Assembly (NCBI GenBank): GCA_037157565.1
Contig: JAZHRO010000063.1
Span: 11,700,001 to 11,764,000, forward strand
Source of the DNA: Thalassia testudinum
Lineage: Eukaryota > Streptophyta > Magnoliopsida > Alismatales > Hydrocharitaceae
Reading direction: 5' to 3'
Length of the DNA: 64,000 nucleotides
The notes under the pieces are model-generated. The model searched no databases and was not told where the DNA came from. It saw nothing but the letters and a program-made list of their open reading frames with translations. Numbering within the stretch: the first letter of the stretch is position 1; each line of letters starts with the position of its first letter. Both the position numbers and the translations under genes were made by a program. Below are positions 21,116 through 32,934 of this stretch, piece after piece.

Positions 21116-22002
21116 TTAAGGTCCCAAAAACTGATACTTCAAACTCTCAGTCAATGGTTTCATTTCAACCTGGGGCGAGTTTAGGAAGGAAGGTAAGGAT
21201 GATGCTGATGAAGATTCATCAAGAGGAAGAGGTTGAAAGTGAACAAAATCAATAACCTCTTTAGAATGTGGTGGGTTTGCCACATAGGGTTGCGGGTCAA
21301 ATTCATCAAGACAGGAGGAACTCTCAATTGCAGAAAGAACCATACATGTCTTAATATTCATGTTATCTTCCTCAAGTTCCTCTACAAATCCACAATCCTC
21401 AAATTTGTTAATCGCCTTAAAAATATCCAATTTCAATTTTTGATCCCCAAAGGCGATTTCCATGCTACCGCTCTCACAGTTGATATTGGCCTTAGCGGTA
21501 GCCAGGAACGGATCCCCAGAATGATGGGCGTGTTCCTCAAATTCTCAAGTACATCCATGTCAAGGACAAGGAAATATACAGGAAAATAGAAGTCCTTAAC
21601 CTTGACAATAACATCCTCAATAATGCCTCTCGAATTTGTGACTGAACGGTTTGCTAGCTGTAGCGTTACTGAGGTTGGTCGAAGTTCACCTAATCCGAAC
21701 TTCACATAAAGAGAAGTCAAAATTAGGTTAATGGATGCACCTAGATCTAGAAGTGCCCTATCAAAGGTGTAATCTCCAATGACACAAGAAATCAAAGGGG
21801 CACCTAGATCTCTCTTTTTTGAAGGAAGGTGATGTAGGATAACAGAATTAGCCTGCTCAGAGAGTACCACCTTCCTCAGAATAGATTCCCTCGACTTATG
21901 GTTCTGTGTGCATAAATTCTTTAAAAATTTAGTGTAAGCCGGTATATGTTTGATAGCGTCGAGGAGTGGGATATTGATTTCGACATTCTTGAATATATTC
22001 AA
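21116..22002 (-). pseudogene. Gypsy aspartic protease and linker of delta
   Basis: The frame 22002-21433 has the Athila/Tat protease pattern: I-P-L-L-D-A-I opening, a G-D-Y-T-F-D-R-A-L-L-D-L-G-A-S core (catalytic D in D-L-G-A-S), then the V-T-L-Q-L-A-N-R-S strand, a I-I-E-D-V-I-V-K-V-K-D-F-Y-F-P-V block and P-I-I-L-G. After a frame change, a second frame (21463-21116) carries the acidic linker to RT. The protease would cleave the gag-pol precursor. Confidence 0.82.
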
Positions 22003-22039
22003 GAGCTCCTCGTTACTATCAACAGCTTCTTCATCCTAG

Positions 22040-23906
22040 GTTTAAACAAGGCCTCAGGAAAAAGAACATGAGTCAGATATTCGGAATCAGGTTCCTGAGC
22101 CTTGATTTCTTCTTCAGAGTTCTCCTCTTCTCAGGCTCTCCAGGATTTGGTAGATTAGAACAAGGCAGTTGTGGGTCCTGGGTTTGCCTTCCACTCCTCA
22201 AGGTAATAGAGTTAGTAGATGCATATGGGTTTGGGTCTTGGGGAGGGTTAGGAAAGATTGGAGGGGCTTCATTAGTCAGAAACCTTGGATTTGATGAAGA
22301 AGCATAAGAGGAAGGACCTTGCTCAACCACCAGAGCATGTGCGTGTGGGTCCCTCTGATTCTCATACCCTTGGGCTTGATTACCCAGATTTTGTATATTA
22401 CGTAGGTTGGGTACGGGTTGAGATGGGAGAGATCCAGGTTGATGGGAATTAGCAATGAACCCGATTTGCAAGTTGTCCAGCAAGGTTTTCATTTGTTGCA
22501 TGAGCTGGAGCATAGATCCTTTCATATTTACCATCTGACGATTCAAATCAGCCTGCCCTACAAGTTGACGGGCATTCCAAGCTGGCTGATTGACCTGATT
22601 TGGGGGCAGCTGAATATAAACATGACCTTGACCCATTGGTCTTTGCGGAACATAGTTGCTGGGTCGGAATTGGGTTTGCTGCCCTGGGTTTTTCCAGGAG
22701 AAGTTAGGGTGGTTCCTTCAACCAGGATTATAAGCATTGGAATAAGGGTTGGACCTAACATTCTCCTGTACAGCATAGACATCCTCATAGGGCGAGGATG
22801 GAGAGAAAGAAAAGGAGGGATCAGAGAAATTGGGATCAAAGGCCCTAGTTTGGAACCCGTGTGGTTCCGAGCAATGCTAGCTCACAAGTTGAGCCGCATT
22901 TAGTTAATTCACGAACTCCCGTCTAGAAGAAGCTCACGAAGAATGGAATCCCAAATTCTGGAATTGAGTGGATCGAGAATTGTTTTCAGAGTTTTCTGCC
23001 ATCCACTCCACCTTTTGGTAACCGGTCCACCTTATCCAGTTTATTACAAATCAGCTCCATATCGAATGAATGAGAGTTGTGGACCTCATTAACATTTGAT
23101 CTGGGTTGTTGGGACCTGTTAAATGTATCCATCAAACAAATATGTGCACTATTTATGTCTTTGTTGAGGAAATTGCCTCCGCAAGAAGCGTCCACGTGAT
23201 TTCTGAGTTGCTCAGCCAACCCGTGGTAAAAGATTTGCACGAGTTGCAATTGTGGCACCTCGTGGTGTGGTCACTTCCGAAATAAGTCCTGGAATCGCTC
23301 CTAGAAAATAGGAAACTACTCCTCCGACCACTGGGCGCAAGTAGTAATTGCCTACCTCAGTAAATTGGTATGCCCGATTGGGAAGAATTTCTTTAGGAAA
23401 GCCGATTTCAGATCATTCCATGTTGCTATCAGCCTTCCTATAGTTCTATACCAATGAGTGGCCTTATCCCTAAGAGAGTGGGGAAAGAGCCTCATGGTCA
23501 TCTGCTCTTCATTCATGTTTCACGCTTTGGTGGTCTGGACCAAAGTAGTCAAGTCCTCTAAATGTTGAAACAGGTCTTCAGAGCCAAGGCCATGGAAATG
23601 TTTGATCAGGCTTAACACCTGGGGCTTGATTTCAACATCTCTAGCTGGAATCTGGATGCCGGGATGTTCCCTGTAATTTGAAGGATCATAAAAATCCTTC
23701 AAGGGCTGAGCTCCCTGCATTCTCTGGAACCATTCTTGTATTCTCTGCATTTGTTCCAGCTGCCTTTGAAACATCTCTTGTTGATTCTGAGGCAGAGGAG
23801 GTTGTTGATCGGCCATGGGATCAATTTGGCCAAAATTCAATCTACGCCTCCTACAATGATCTAATGGTCCTTCCAATTGGGGATTCAATGACCTCCTTGC
23901 AAGCAT
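22040..23906 (-). pseudogene. Gag of delta, interrupted
   Basis: Frames 23906-23520, a region near 23519-23260 read across stops, 23258-22986 and 22636-22073 together give a plant gypsy gag: a Gln-rich start, an I-K-P-Q-V-L-S-L-I-K-H-F-H-G-L block, a R-L-F-P-H-S-L-R-D-K-A block, then V-Q-I-F-Y-H-G-L and a Gln/Pro-rich tail that leads into I-T-L-R-S-G-R. Gag forms the particle. At least three frame breaks are needed to read it through. Confidence 0.8.
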
Positions 23907-23909
23907 AAA

Positions 23910-25120
23910 CTAGAAAGAGGTCAGAAGGACTGGGGATAAGAATCCTGCAGTACAACAAAACAAGTTCGTCCTTAAGTTGGGTAGCTTAAGGATCGACAGA
24001 CTCTTAGAATCCATCTTAAGATTATAGACGATTTACTCTACTCTTATCCAGTCAATCCAACCAGTTGGAAGGAGGGATTGGGGAGAAGGTTCTTCCTTCG
24101 GCTTGCACCTTCGGTTCATATTGTACCCCCCAACCGAGATCATTTGATTCTACTCCCCTATCTAGACATTAGATTGACTAATACAAGTAGGTTAATCGTG
24201 AACAATCTCAATTTGGGTCCCGAAGAGCGAATCAATCCTTAAGGCCAACGTCTAATCAATTATAACTTAGGCTTAGGATTGTAGTGCTTATGGAATGTGG
24301 TGGGCCCTTAAAATGGGTTGTGCCCTTAATGATCGATTGAATATGTGTGAATGCATGCATAACCAAGGTTTTCAAGCAAGATTATTTGGATGAGTGGATT
24401 TTAAGGTTCAAATCTTGCTTAAGTAGCTTTTAGGGTTAGAATTAGGTGAATTCAATCAAGTTTCAGAGGCAAACCAGATGTTCAAACATGGGTGAAGATC
24501 TTTTCCTTTTGAAATCAAAAGTAAAATGGAGTGCCTGGTGTTAACCTAAATATTAAACCCTAAGGGGAAGCTACTTGATGAGTTGATTTTAAAATGAAGT
24601 GGTGCGACCCAAAAAACTCAAATAATTGGCCGAAATGCACCATTGAGTTAGGCACACAAGATGATTAACCTAGACTGATTTCTACTCTCTTATGTGCTGA
24701 TTTGCGTGTACCAGTTCCACAGGTCAGAATCCTGGTTGAGTAGATAAAAATCAAGTTAGGTTGTGTGCCTTGAATGTGGGTGTATGTAGTGTATATGTTG
24801 ATTTATCCCACAAGAAGTATCTTTTTTATTTTTTCTTTTTTACGAAGGTGAGATGAGTAGGGGTGGAAATCAAAGCATCCAAACTAATCCTAGGGTTTAT
24901 GCGAACACCTAGGCTAATTGGGTTTGAATTAAGGTTGTGGAATAAAATCTATGGAGGGGGGAAGAATGGGGAGCACTTACAGTTGGCTTCAACTGCACTT
25001 TACTTCTACCGCTTGATGATTCCTTGTTGAGGTACCTGCAAAACAATAGAAGAGAAATAAAAGCAAGTTAGAAAATAATAAAGTGCGTAAAATGTGGAAA
25101 GAAAATCGAGAATCATTGCC
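23910..25120 (-). other. 5' leader of delta
   Basis: About 1.2 kb lies between primer site and gag. No gene is seen, and short frames such as 25210-24989 overlap the LTR end and primer site. It does not resemble the leaders of beta, D and F by eye. Confidence 0.6.
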
Positions 25121-25138
25121 TCCCCGGCAATGGCGCCA
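25121..25138 (-). other. Primer binding site of delta (tRNA-Asp type)
   Basis: On the minus strand TGGCGCCATTGCCGGGGA begins three bases after the 5' LTR end, with one mismatch to the tRNA-Asp-complementary consensus. It fixes the polarity of the element. Confidence 0.88.
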
Positions 25139-26291
25139 AAATGTTGGAGCGGAAAACATACATAAACGAGATTGAGTTTTGAAAACTCGTCGATGTAGTA
25201 TGATTTGCAAAGAAATCCGTTAACAGATAAATTTACTGAAACTTAAAAGAATTCTAGGTCGAACACATAGAGGCTACGTCAATTTGAAACTCGTAGTTAT
25301 ATTTTTTTTGTTGTTTTTGTTTAGAAAGCGAGATAATTACAAGGAACTCGATATAAACACTAAGAGAGAGAGAGAACAATCATTTTAATAAGTTTGGAAA
25401 ATGTCCTTACAACTAGAAAGCGGGAAAATCTACTCTAGAAAGTGATAAAAAGAAGGTAGAGAGAAGTTATCCTCCTCGACGGCTGCTTGGAGGATGACTC
25501 GGATGGGGCGACTCCTGGAAGACGGAGGATGAAGATGGAAGAAGAAGAATGGAGCGGGAAGAACCGGGGGCGAGGTAGGGTGTCGTCGTCATCATGGGAT
25601 CCACTTCTGGAACGGGGGAGAGAAAACTTTGATTTTGACTCTAGAGGAGAATCCCGGGTTTGGGACAAGCTTCTTTAGAGCTTTGGAGGGGGAGAGAGGT
25701 GAAGAAAGGGATGAAAAAGTGTAGGGCGTAGGTCCTTTTATGGGTGAGGTTTGAGGGGGCAAATGGGTCATTTTAACAACAAAACATTAATGTCAATTCT
25801 TTAGTGATGGATAAAGCCATCACTAAAGACCAGATCGTGCATGACGTGAGCGCTTGCGCCACGCGCCTATTCTTCTCCTACGCTTCAACACATTCCCCAT
25901 GTAGTTTTCATTTGAGCCATTATCGTAAGATTGGACGGCTTAAACGCATCGCGCCAGTGCATTATCGCACACCTGTGCGTGTGATGGTGCGTGCAGAAGC
26001 GTGTCATCATGTGCTTATGTGCTCCTCACCCAACCATTGCACCGCATCGCCCGCATCTGTGCCGCTCGTGCTACATCTAATAGAGGAATCGAGTCGCTCC
26101 CGCGTCGGCGCCCACACCGCGCAGGGGCTCAGACCTGCGACCTCAACTCTACGGAAGTGCCTTTGCCCAACGCGCTACGTCCGCATTTGAGGCGCGTGGA
26201 TGGTTTTATGCTCAGCCGATCTTGGTCGTTGGATCTTCATCCAACGACAGGGATCTCTCGTTACAAGAGCCTTCAGGAGTCGAGTGGAGGG

Positions 26292-27598
26292 TGTTGGAAC
26301 CTAGTTCCCTCTCTCTTCTATGTTTTGGTGTCAACAAAACCATTTTAAAGTCTAATGTGTTTATGAAGTATTACAAGCCAAAAGAATCTGTGGATGCAAG
26401 AAACAAGATAGCATATGAAGGAAGAAGACTAGAAGACTATAGTTTTTGTTGTATTCATTGTATTTTAGAATCTTTGTATGTCTTCTAACAGGTAAAACAT
26501 AATGTAGGAGTTAAAATAAAGTAGAGATAATTAGGGTTTTGAATATCGTTCATTCACTCGTTTCAAAACTCAAAATCGATTATTTCAAAATAAAGTCATT
26601 TAGAGTAGATTGGATAACTCTAAAAATTGACTTACACTTATAACATTTGGTACTTGTAGCAAGTACCGGTACATGCTAGGCACAGGTTTGGGCCTAAGTC
26701 CTAAACTGTGAACAACAAGTACCGGTTCTCATCGTCAGTACCGATACCAAGTGGTCACAGTTTGTGCACTTAGTTTTGCCTGCACCTTACAAATACCGGT
26801 ACTAATCACTAGTACCGATACATGTAGGTCCCTGGACCCAAATCTGTGAGTCATAAGTACTGGTACTCATCATGAGTACCGGTACCTAGTGACTTTGTTG
26901 GGCTTACTATAGGCAATCAGTACTGGTATCAACTAACCGTTGTGACCAATCTGAATAACTATTTTGCAATTAAACCTATTTCTAATCTTCCCAAATTGCC
27001 CCTAACGGCTAGTAATCGTAGGGAAGGTGTTTAGTGGCTTATATAAGCACTCTTTGAGTGTCTTTTGTACACAACCAAGAAGCCAAAATTCTATCCTTGC
27101 CTACACTTTCAATTTTCAATTTACTAGCTGCAAAAGAGGTTGATTTGTTGCATTCCTCTCAAGGCCTCTCTCCATTTGCAACAAGTCATCAAAGACGATT
27201 GTGTTCTTCATTGTTCAATTATTTGTTTTACACCTTAGTATTCTCGTTAGATTAATTTACACACTCTTATTAAGCAATATACTTGTTGGAGACTTAGGGA
27301 TTAGTTGTAAGCTTTAATTTGCATTTTGCTTACACCTGTATCTTTATTTATTTTTAATATCTTGTAATTGGGTTGAGCTAACCCGTTAATTACCTCAGGT
27401 ATTAGTAAATTGATTCCCTTCGGGTTGAGGGAATCGGGTTAAAAATCCTAAGTCGGGAGACTTAGGTAGTGGAGTACCCAAGTGAGGGGAACCATTATAA
27501 ATCTTGTGTGTTTTTGTGGTTTGTTTTGTCTTGCAATTTTTTATCTACCATACTATTCATCCCCCCTTCTAGTGTGCTTGTGCTTTACAGATCCTACA
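26292..27598 (+). mobile_element. Solo LTR 'epsilon', probably copia (SIRE-like)
   Basis: It starts TGTTGGAACC and ends ATCCTACA, spans 1307 bases, contains no internal domain, and is flanked by GAGGG at 26287-26291 and 27599-27603. The uninterrupted site is seen in the left delta LTR. The 3' part has 'aatcctaagtcgggagactt' and then a G-rich boundary, an arrangement also found (reverse strand) in the copia B LTR at 42014-42594. TATATAAG near 27041 is a plausible TATA box. It arose by recombination between the two LTRs of a full element. Confidence 0.88.
26662..26930 (+). repeat. Eight palindromic AGTACCGGTAC boxes in epsilon
   Basis: Boxes start at 26662, 26718, 26737, 26792, 26811, 26856, 26875 and 26919. 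Variants are AGTACCGATAC and AGTACTGGTAC. Six of the eight form three pairs with exactly 19 bases between starts. The array is about 110-380 bases upstream of the TATA-like box, so it may be a U3 enhancer. Confidence 0.75.
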
Positions 27599-28102
27599 GA
27601 GGGGTGCGGCCGAGTGCGGATAGTTGGGATGGTGCCACATGGCACCATCCTGATCGTCCATTTTCTTTGTGTTGTAGATGGTGCCACGGATCTCGGATTG
27701 GATTGATTTTCGTGTTGCTGGGCTGCGATCGTCGATCCAAACCCATCAGCGTAGTTGGATTTGTCATCTGAAGTAAGGATCTACACCATCTTGGCCCTTG
27801 ACCCATGATCTTTCTCGAACTGCATCTGATGCTATGAAAGTCCGATTAAGGCAATCTTGGAGTCTTTGAACTCCGATCGTCGCCCTGATCAGATCCTTAC
27901 GGTTAGATCTTCGATCCGAGGCCTCGATTAAAAGTCATCCTATCCCTGGCCACCAAAAAGAAAAAATTGCTATACAATTTGCATAATTTGACCTAAATGC
28001 ATGATGATGCATGTTATGCAATGTTTACAATACATGATGCTAACATGATACTAAGAACATGCATTAATAGACATTTTTGGCTATTCAGATGTATGCACAT
28101 CA

Positions 28103-30109
28103 ATGATGCGTGTTACATTACGTGGACTATCAATGACTTTCTAGCATATGCAAATTTGCCTAGATGGAGTACAAAATGAAAATTGGCATGTCCAATTTGT
28201 ATGGATGACACACATCATCTCCGATTGCCTGAAAGTAGCAAGTTGTGTTACCTAGGTCACCGCAGATTCCTTCCAATTGATTACAGGTGGCGAACAACAC
28301 AGTTCAAAGACAGATTTGACGACAAATCTTGTTGATATTCCTTTAGGAATCCAAGAAATAAGCTAAGCACAGATTCTGTTATGTTGTCAGGAGTAACAAT
28401 AATGCAGAAATTGCAAGATCTTGGAAACATAAGATTGGGATATCTTTTTAAAAATGTCCTTACTGCATTAAAGCATTCAATCTTTAAGAAGAAAAGCATT
28501 TTCTTCATGCAACTCCCATATTGGAAAGATCTAACAGTTTGACATAACCTGGATGTGATGCACATAGAGAAAAATGTCATGGACAATATGTTGGATGTCC
28601 TAAATTTAACAGATAGTCCAAAAGACATAATAAAAACAAGAAAAGACATGAAGATTTTAGGCATTCATCTAGAGCTACATACGACAGATAAGGATGATGG
28701 TAGTGTTGAATTCCCAGGTGCTATATACAGCTTAAAGCATGAATAGATTCAGAAAATATTGTCATATTTGAAGGAGATATGGGTGACGGATGGCTACTCA
28801 TCATAGTTGTTGCGTTGTGTTAATGAATCTTTAAAAAAAATTAGTGGGTTAAACAGTCATGACTCGCATGTTTATATGCAAGTGTTTTTCCCATTGGCCA
28901 TAGTGGAGTCTTACTTGATCCCGTTGGAGATGTTTTTACAGACATGAGTCGATATTTCAAAGCTATCTGTTTAAAGACTTTAGATGCTGAAATGCTATGC
29001 TACTGGGACGAACAAGTTGTCATCACATTGTGTAAAATGGAACAGATTTTTCCCCCAGCCTTTTTTGACATAATGGTGCATTTAACAATACATTTGGCAA
29101 ATGAAGTAAGGATTTCAGGGCCAATTCAATACAAATGGATGTATCCTATAGAGAGGTATTTGAAAAAATTGAAGGATTATGTTCTAAATAAAGCTAAGCT
29201 GGAAGGGTCAATTGTCGAGGGATATTTAGTTGAGGAATCCATGAACTTTTGTAGTATGCATTTGGGTGAGACCACGAATTCAATCATTTTAAGAAAAATT
29301 ATGATGGGGAATACAATGAACATGACAGAGATTGTCTTTCTATTTTTGAAATTCCAGGAAAGTTGATTCTGCACATGAAATTTCTTGAGATTCTAGAAGT
29401 AGATTGGCAATTGACACACTTGTATATATTAAAGCAAATTCCTGAAGTCGTCCCTTTCTACGATGAATTTAAATAATCGTCACATCCAAATGCACGCGAT
29501 CTACTCTTTCCTGAGTGGTTTAAGTAGCATGTTGCTAAAATAAAAGAAAATAACGACTCGTGGTGGGTGGAAGATTTTGATGTAATATCTAAACTTCCAT
29601 TGAGTTATGGACATTACCATTCTGAGTGCATCATAATTGGCTTCAGATACAGAATCAAATCTGTTGATGATGTAAAGGCTACACAGCAAGTTGGCATTGT
29701 TGTTCCTTGCGATTTAGCCAGCAGGTGTGATGGTTATTATGGACAGATTGATGAAATTCTTGACATTAGCTTTAGATATGATCACAGACTTGTCCTCTTC
29801 AAGTGTGAATGGTTTGATGTTTTCAAGGAAGGCATCAGGTTTAAGGTTGATAAGAAACACAAGTATATAAGTCTGAATAATAACTGTCGAATTCTTTAGA
29901 ACACTGAATCGTTCACTTTAGCCTGTCTAGTCTCTCAAGTCTTCTATGCAATTGATAATAGCAAAAGTGGATGGGTAATTCCTATTAGAATAATGTCATG
30001 TAGTTATTATGATTCTCAAAAGGAAGGGGAACCTAAATTAGAACCTGAAGCATATCAAGAACTTCAACAACCAGATTTAGAGCCAAATGCAACAAACATT
30101 GATATATAA
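28103..30109 (+). pseudogene. TNP2-type CACTA transposase, C-terminal fragment
   Basis: After delta the transposase resumes: a W-T-I-N-D-F-L-A-Y block near 28120, then C-P-I-C near 28190, F-L-P-I-D-Y-R-W near 28270, then H-N-L-D-V-M-H-I-E-K-N-V near 28545-28580 (the TNP2 signature), a F-F-P-L-A-I block near 28890, the DUF4218-like part with W-M-Y-P-I-E-R-Y-L near 29135-29165, and a DUF4216-like part 29567-29899 with V-P-C-D-L-A-S-R and L-F-K-C-E-W-F-D-V. Stops occur at 28543, 28744, 29364 and elsewhere. It is not functional. Confidence 0.9.
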
Positions 30110-30351
30110 GGTATAATTTACAATCCTTTTTTCTATAATATAAATTTACTCATAAAGCATTGTTATACTGATATAATAATTTGTTTACTCTTATTATAGG
30201 TTGTTGACGTAGTTCTATTAATTTTTCCTTCTACACGGCCAGTATTGTTTTAGGGTAACATTACTGATTGCTTTCAGTTATATGCATGTTTTTCATATGA
30301 ATTATATATTTATGTTTTTTTTTCACTAATTGTTTTTTTTTGTGTTGTGAA
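30110..30351 (+). other. Spacer between the two CACTA genes
   Basis: AT-rich sequence with no gene seen. Two T-runs lie near 30317-30341. Confidence 0.5.
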
Positions 30352-31584
30352 AATGGTGAAAGTAAAGAAGTGGCCTTTTCGTCAGAGGAGTTCTGACACC
30401 ACCCCCTATACCTAGGACCCCCGTACCACACAACCTCCTTCCATGTAGCCACCTACCACACAGCCTCCCCATACATGACCTCCCCACATCTTGACCTTCC
30501 CTACCCAGCCTACTCCCCCCTAGGACCCCTACACTATTATCGCTGGTACATATTTAGTCCCTACTCCCAATTTCATCCCCCCTCATACACACACATATAT
30601 TTGTCCGAGTGCACTTGCACAATCCCTTTTTACAAGGAAGGGGAAGAAGTTAGTCATCCCTGAGTTTGTGATGCTATCTGAGCCTGAGGATGAGGTTGAT
30701 AGTCATGACCCTAACCAAAATGAAGGGGACGGGGATGACGTACAGGACTCTCATGACAACGAGGATGAGGAGGGGGGCGAAGGGGAGGATAAGAGGGATG
30801 CTGTGTTGGCCACCCTGAGGCAAACATAGACCCTGATCAGGCAGGGCCCAGTACTACTAGTAAGTAAATTGTTATTTTTTATATTTTAAAATTTTTTAAA
30901 TTTCGTATTTACTCTTCATTCGTAATATTATTGTTATTAATTTCAGTGAAGAAGAAAGGAAGAGGACCAACGAGAAATAGGGACTTGGAGGCTATACCAG
31001 AGGGCACGAAGGTGAAGGTGAAGATCACCTTTGGTGGGGTAGATCCTAACTACCCTCCTTGTAGCAGCAGGCTCTCCAAGGTTAAGGGCATCATTCCCCT
31101 CTCTTGTTTTGATTGGTGGATTGCCTCAAAGGAACTCAAGAGGGAGATCATTCGTCACTTAGAGGTAATTAATATACATTGAAGTTTATATATGTTTCTT
31201 TTAATGTGATTTGATGTATACAAATATTTAATTTATAGGAGATCTTCGATTGGGGGGATAATCCTAACGTCCCCGTATATCCTCAACCATGCGGCAAGGC
31301 ATCATCAAGACTAGAGACTTAAAATGAAAAAAGCAGTAACAAATTTTTTCTTAATTCCTCTTAAATTTACATTTTAATTATATAATTTATTTTCTTTGTT
31401 ATTTAGTATTTTGTGAATAGGTCATATGGGGAGGCCTTGAGGAATGTACCTCCTTCCATACTGCCAAAGGTATGGAAGGATTATTGTCAGCATTGGAGTA
31501 AGACTGAGACAGAGGTAGTTAAATAATTGTTATGCGTTAAAATTTAATTATTATTAATTTGTTTACTAATAAATAAATAAATAA

Positions 31585-31622
<38 letters not shown>

Positions 31623-32309
31623 TTTTTACAGGATTAGGTGAAGAAGAACAAGGTCAATAGGGCCAAAGCTCCACCGCAGACACATGTCTTGGGTTGGATG
31701 AGTCAAGGTTACGGATGGCGGGCGCACGTGGATTCATGAGACCTACCGAACCAAGTATGTAAGTTATCTTTTTTTTTAATTATTTAAATTTAACTTTCAT
31801 TTCAGTCGATCATATTACTTAAATAAAAATGTAATTAGAGAGAAATGTATGATTTGGTCCACCCACCTCCACCTACAAACGAGAACTCTGTGACCTAGCA
31901 GCCTACTATGACACCTGAGGAGGCTTTCCAGACAGTCATGCCACCAGAACATGGTAGATTTGTTCGCAGCGGAGGTCGGAACTGGATGCTCACCACTTGG
32001 TATGGACGGAAGGGATCGTCTGGCATGTATTCTACTGAGGTGGAGTAGCTGAGGTCACAGGTATAGTAGACTCAGACGTAGCTGAATGACGTGACCAGAT
32101 AGCTGCAAGCTGTTAAAGAGATCTGCCAGTAAAGACTGGATATCAAGGAGCAGATGGCACAGCAGCAGGCGCAGTGGCCGGAGATGATAGCCATACTTTG
32201 AGGTGGAGGTGGACCTGATCACAACAGCTTCCATTATCCTACGCGTCGTGGGCCAGATGACGATTTCGGCTTGGGAGGTGCTGGTCATGGTATTGGTGCT
32301 GGAGTTTAG
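30352..32309 (+). pseudogene. Second CACTA gene (Transposase_24 / TNPA-like), split by introns and stops
   Basis: Several blocks separated by AT-rich introns read as one protein: a Pro/Thr-rich start from ATG 30352, an acidic block near 30670-30830, a frame from about 30946 with K-V-K-V-K-I-T-F, D-W-W-I-A-S-K-E-L-K and E-I-I-R-H-L, a block near 31407-31510 with R-S-Y-G-E-A-L-R and a later W-K-D-Y-C-Q-H-W, a block near 31880-32050 with a E-E-A-F-Q-T-V-M-P-P-E-H-G-R segment, and a Gly-rich end at TAG 32307-32309. This is the pattern of the second protein of En/Spm elements, which binds subterminal repeats. Stops occur in several blocks. Exon borders are approximate. Confidence 0.65.
31567..31618 (+). 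repeat. (AAAT)n then (AT)n microsatellite
   Basis: About five AAAT-type units run into an AT dinucleotide run inside an intron of the second CACTA gene. No function is implied. Confidence 0.9.
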
Positions 32310-32539
32310 CTCGCATCTTTTCTTATTAGTTCTTATTTTTATTTATGTAATATTTAGGATTTATTTATGTAATGTTACTGATCTTTTGTAAACATTCTCT
32401 AAGTTAATTTTTAGTAATGTATTAATTATTTCTTTTTATATTTGTTTTATTGAATGCTATATATGTGTTATTGGATGTTATGTAGGTTAATTTAAATGTT
32501 ACAATTGATTATTATTAGTAAAATCTAATTAATTAAAAA

Positions 32540-32934
32540 AATTAACAACCGTCGCCAATTTTGTTTTGTGACAATTGTATAACCATCACGAAAAGTCAGC
32601 CAGATGACCCCCTCCTAACAGCCTATTTTTTTGCGATGTTTTCATAGCAATAGCGACATTATATTTAGCGACGGTTATCATAGCAACCCTCGCCAATAAT
32701 TAATTTGAGATGGTTATCTAATAACCGTCGTAAAAGTGTTTTTACAACGGGTATAAATCATTGCAAAAAAAGCTAATCACGACAGATAGGATCGTACTAT
32801 TAGCGACGGTTAGTATTAATAACAGTCGCGAAAGTCTATTCACTTGGCAACCTTCCGTGATGCCAGATTGAGACCGTTTTGTTACTTTTGGCGATGGTTT
32901 TTAACCGTCCCCAAAAGTAGTTTCTCTTGTAGTG
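32540..32934 (+). repeat. CACTA subterminal repeats and 3' terminal inverted repeat
   Basis: GCGACGGTTA and its complement TAACCGTCG, with close variants (GCGATGGTTT, TAACCGTCC, AGCGACGGTT), recur in both orientations about ten times before the terminus TCTCTTGTAGTG. Subterminal arrays like this are the binding sites of the small CACTA protein. The 12-base end fixes the element boundary at 32934. Confidence 0.85.

Larger units (their letters stand above)
15223..28102 (-). mobile_element. Gypsy (Athila/Tat-type) element 'delta', complete but inactive
   Basis: Two LTRs (15223-16866 and 25142-28102, the latter with a solo LTR inside), primer site next to the right LTR, then gag, protease, RT, RNase H and integrase read on the minus strand, and a polypurine tract next to the left LTR. 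The five bases ATGAT occur at both flanks (15218-15222 and 28103-28107). Removing delta plus one repeat rejoins the transposase sequence. Stops and frameshifts are present in gag and pol. Confidence 0.95.
25142..28102 (-). repeat. 5' LTR of delta (right copy) holding a solo LTR
   Basis: It matches 15223-16866 over its whole length except for the insertion 26292-27598 and its five-base duplication. The tRNA-like segment is at about 26118-26182. The + strand ends are TGTTGGAG and GCACATCA. Confidence 0.92.
14741..32934 (+). mobile_element. CACTA (En/Spm) transposon, 5' truncated and split by delta
   Basis: TNP2-type transposase coding sequence occurs at 14741-15222 and continues at 28103-30109. 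A second transposon gene is at 30352-32309. Subterminal repeats are at about 32540-32920, and the end is TCTCTTGTAGTG (32923-32934), whose complement starts CACTACAAGAGA. The next three bases are TTT, the expected size of a CACTA target duplication. The 5' terminus is lost at the junction with the beta LTR. Stops throughout show it is inactive. Confidence 0.9.

Noticed and set aside
26662..26930. CRISPR-like repeat array
   Set aside because: The repeats are 11 bases, palindromic, within a plant LTR, and have short irregular spacers.
31567..31618. AT run as a replication origin or matrix attachment site
   Set aside because: A simple microsatellite in a transposon intron explains it.
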